Source: Marinobacter sediminum
GTDB taxonomy: Bacteria; Pseudomonadota; Gammaproteobacteria; Pseudomonadales; Oleiphilaceae
DNA: 64,000 nt
Reading direction: 5' to 3'
NCBI RefSeq assembly: GCF_016820575.1
Contig: NZ_JAEMQH010000001.1
Coordinates: 1,178,001 to 1,242,000 of the forward strand
A program made the position numbers and the translations under genes. How positions within the stretch are numbered: the stretch's first letter is position 1; each line of letters begins with the position of its first letter. The notes beneath the pieces were generated by a model that was given only the letters and a program-made list of their open reading frames with translations, was not told where the DNA came from and ran no database searches. Shown piece after piece: positions 63,364 through 64,000 of this stretch.

Positions 63364-64000
63364 ATGAAGCCACTTCTCTCATCATTCGCCGCTGTTATTG
63401 CTATCGCCGCCGCGATGTCGCTGTCTGGCTGTAAAGCCGGTGATGTCTCGGCCGAAACTTCAGAGCCCACCGTATCGGTAAGAGTTGCCGACGTGACCGG
63501 TGGTCAGACCGAGGGTCTGGCGTTGCGTTTCTCCGGCATCGTGCGAGCGACCCAGCGGGCAACATTGACGTTTCAGGTCAGCGGTACCCTGAAAGAACGT
63601 GCCGTGGAGCTGGGCCAAACAGTCAGCGCCGGTGACGTGCTGGCGCGTGTCTATAATCCGGCCCTGGCCCCGGCGCGGGATTCGGCCCGGGCCAAGCTGG
63701 ATGAGCTGAAAACCCAGTTCGAGCAGGCCAAGCGGGAATGGGATCGGTCCAGCCGATTGCACGAGCGGGGCGTGGTGTCGGAGCAGAGCCTGGAACAGCT
63801 TGCTGCTCGGCGGGATTCGCTCCGGGCCAGCGTGGCCACGGCTCAGGCGGCTTTGGCCGAGGCTACCCAGCTATTGGATGAAAGCACGCTAAGAGCGCCA
63901 TTCTCGGGCCGGGTTGAAGCCCTGCTGGTGGAGCAGGACGAATTTGTTGCCGCAGGGCAACCGGTAATGCGGATGTCATCCCCCCAGGGCCGGGAAGTGG
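63364..64000 (+). CDS. RND efflux periplasmic adaptor (MFP), 3' end outside window
   Basis: HlyD/AcrA-family adaptor that bridges an inner-membrane RND pump and an outer-membrane channel. About 212 residues are visible. A lipoprotein signal ends in lipobox SLSGC (Cys23). The barrel-sandwich first half follows ('FSGIVRATQRATLTFQVSG', 'GQTVSAGDVLARV'), then a Glu/Ala/Arg-rich coiled-coil hairpin (about 100-170), then the second sandwich half ('STLRAPFSGRVEALLVEQDEFV'). AAAGGA lies upstream of the ATG. The pump gene is expected just beyond the window. Confidence 0.93.
   Translation, partial: MKPLLSSFAAVIAIAAAMSLSGCKAGDVSAETSEPTVSVRVADVTGGQTEGLALRFSGIVRATQRATLTFQVSGTLKERAVELGQTVSAGDVLARVYNPALAPARDSARAKLDELKTQFEQAKREWDRSSRLHERGVVSEQSLEQLAARRDSLRASVATAQAALAEATQLLDESTLRAPFSGRVEALLVEQDEFVAAGQPVMRMSSPQGREV

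Overview
The window looks like the chromosome of a marine gammaproteobacterium of the Marinobacter type. This is inferred from the gene order recN | grpE-dnaK-dnaJ-dapB-carA-carB-greA, yhbY | ftsH-folP-glmM-tpiA-secG-tRNA-Leu-rimP-nusA-infB-rbfA-truB-rpsO-pnp, from moderately high G+C, and from Pseudomonas-like protein sequences. No phage, IS transposase, integrase or CRISPR array was seen. Almost all of the DNA is coding.

Layout. Positions 1-5400: partial recN under two LexA operators, divergent from the heat-shock genes grpE-dnaK-dnaJ, which are preceded by a near-consensus sigma-32 promoter. 5400-11400: dapB, carAB behind an attenuator-like leader, and greA. 11470-17630: yhbY facing away from ftsH-folP-glmM-tpiA-secG. 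rlmE, often found between yhbY and ftsH, is absent. 17633-26782: tRNA-Leu(GAG), then rimP-nusA-infB-rbfA-truB-rpsO-pnp, a transcription/translation block whose leader carries four consecutive hairpins. A 110-bp inverted-repeat element follows pnp.

26986-30257: three minus-strand envelope genes (lipoprotein alpha/beta hydrolase, DUF4105 protein, DUF3015 protein). 30541-35482: a branched-chain amino-acid ABC transporter (livJ-HMGF). 35679-47834: a mixed accessory stretch with a membrane-anchored TPR protein, a MarR regulator, a Lon protease divergent from a CnoX/YbbN-like thioredoxin, two orphan lipoproteins flanking a LuxR-type regulator, a tiny membrane protein and a lysine 2,3-aminomutase-like radical SAM enzyme. 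48495-54470: aceE-aceF, a 36-residue protein and a porin. 54635-64000: a DnaQ/GIY-YIG fusion nuclease, the arginine succinyltransferase catabolic operon (astC-aruF-aruG-astD-astB, no astE), and a TetR repressor divergent from an RND-efflux adaptor that runs off the end.

The core genes are ordinary. The most interesting material is regulatory or small: the carAB leader ORF spanning a terminator, the rimP leader, the inverted-repeat element after pnp, the 36-residue protein, the paired palindromes between tetR and the efflux adaptor, and the uncharacterised DUF4105/hydrolase/DUF3015 cluster. I did not find a clearly new multi-gene system.
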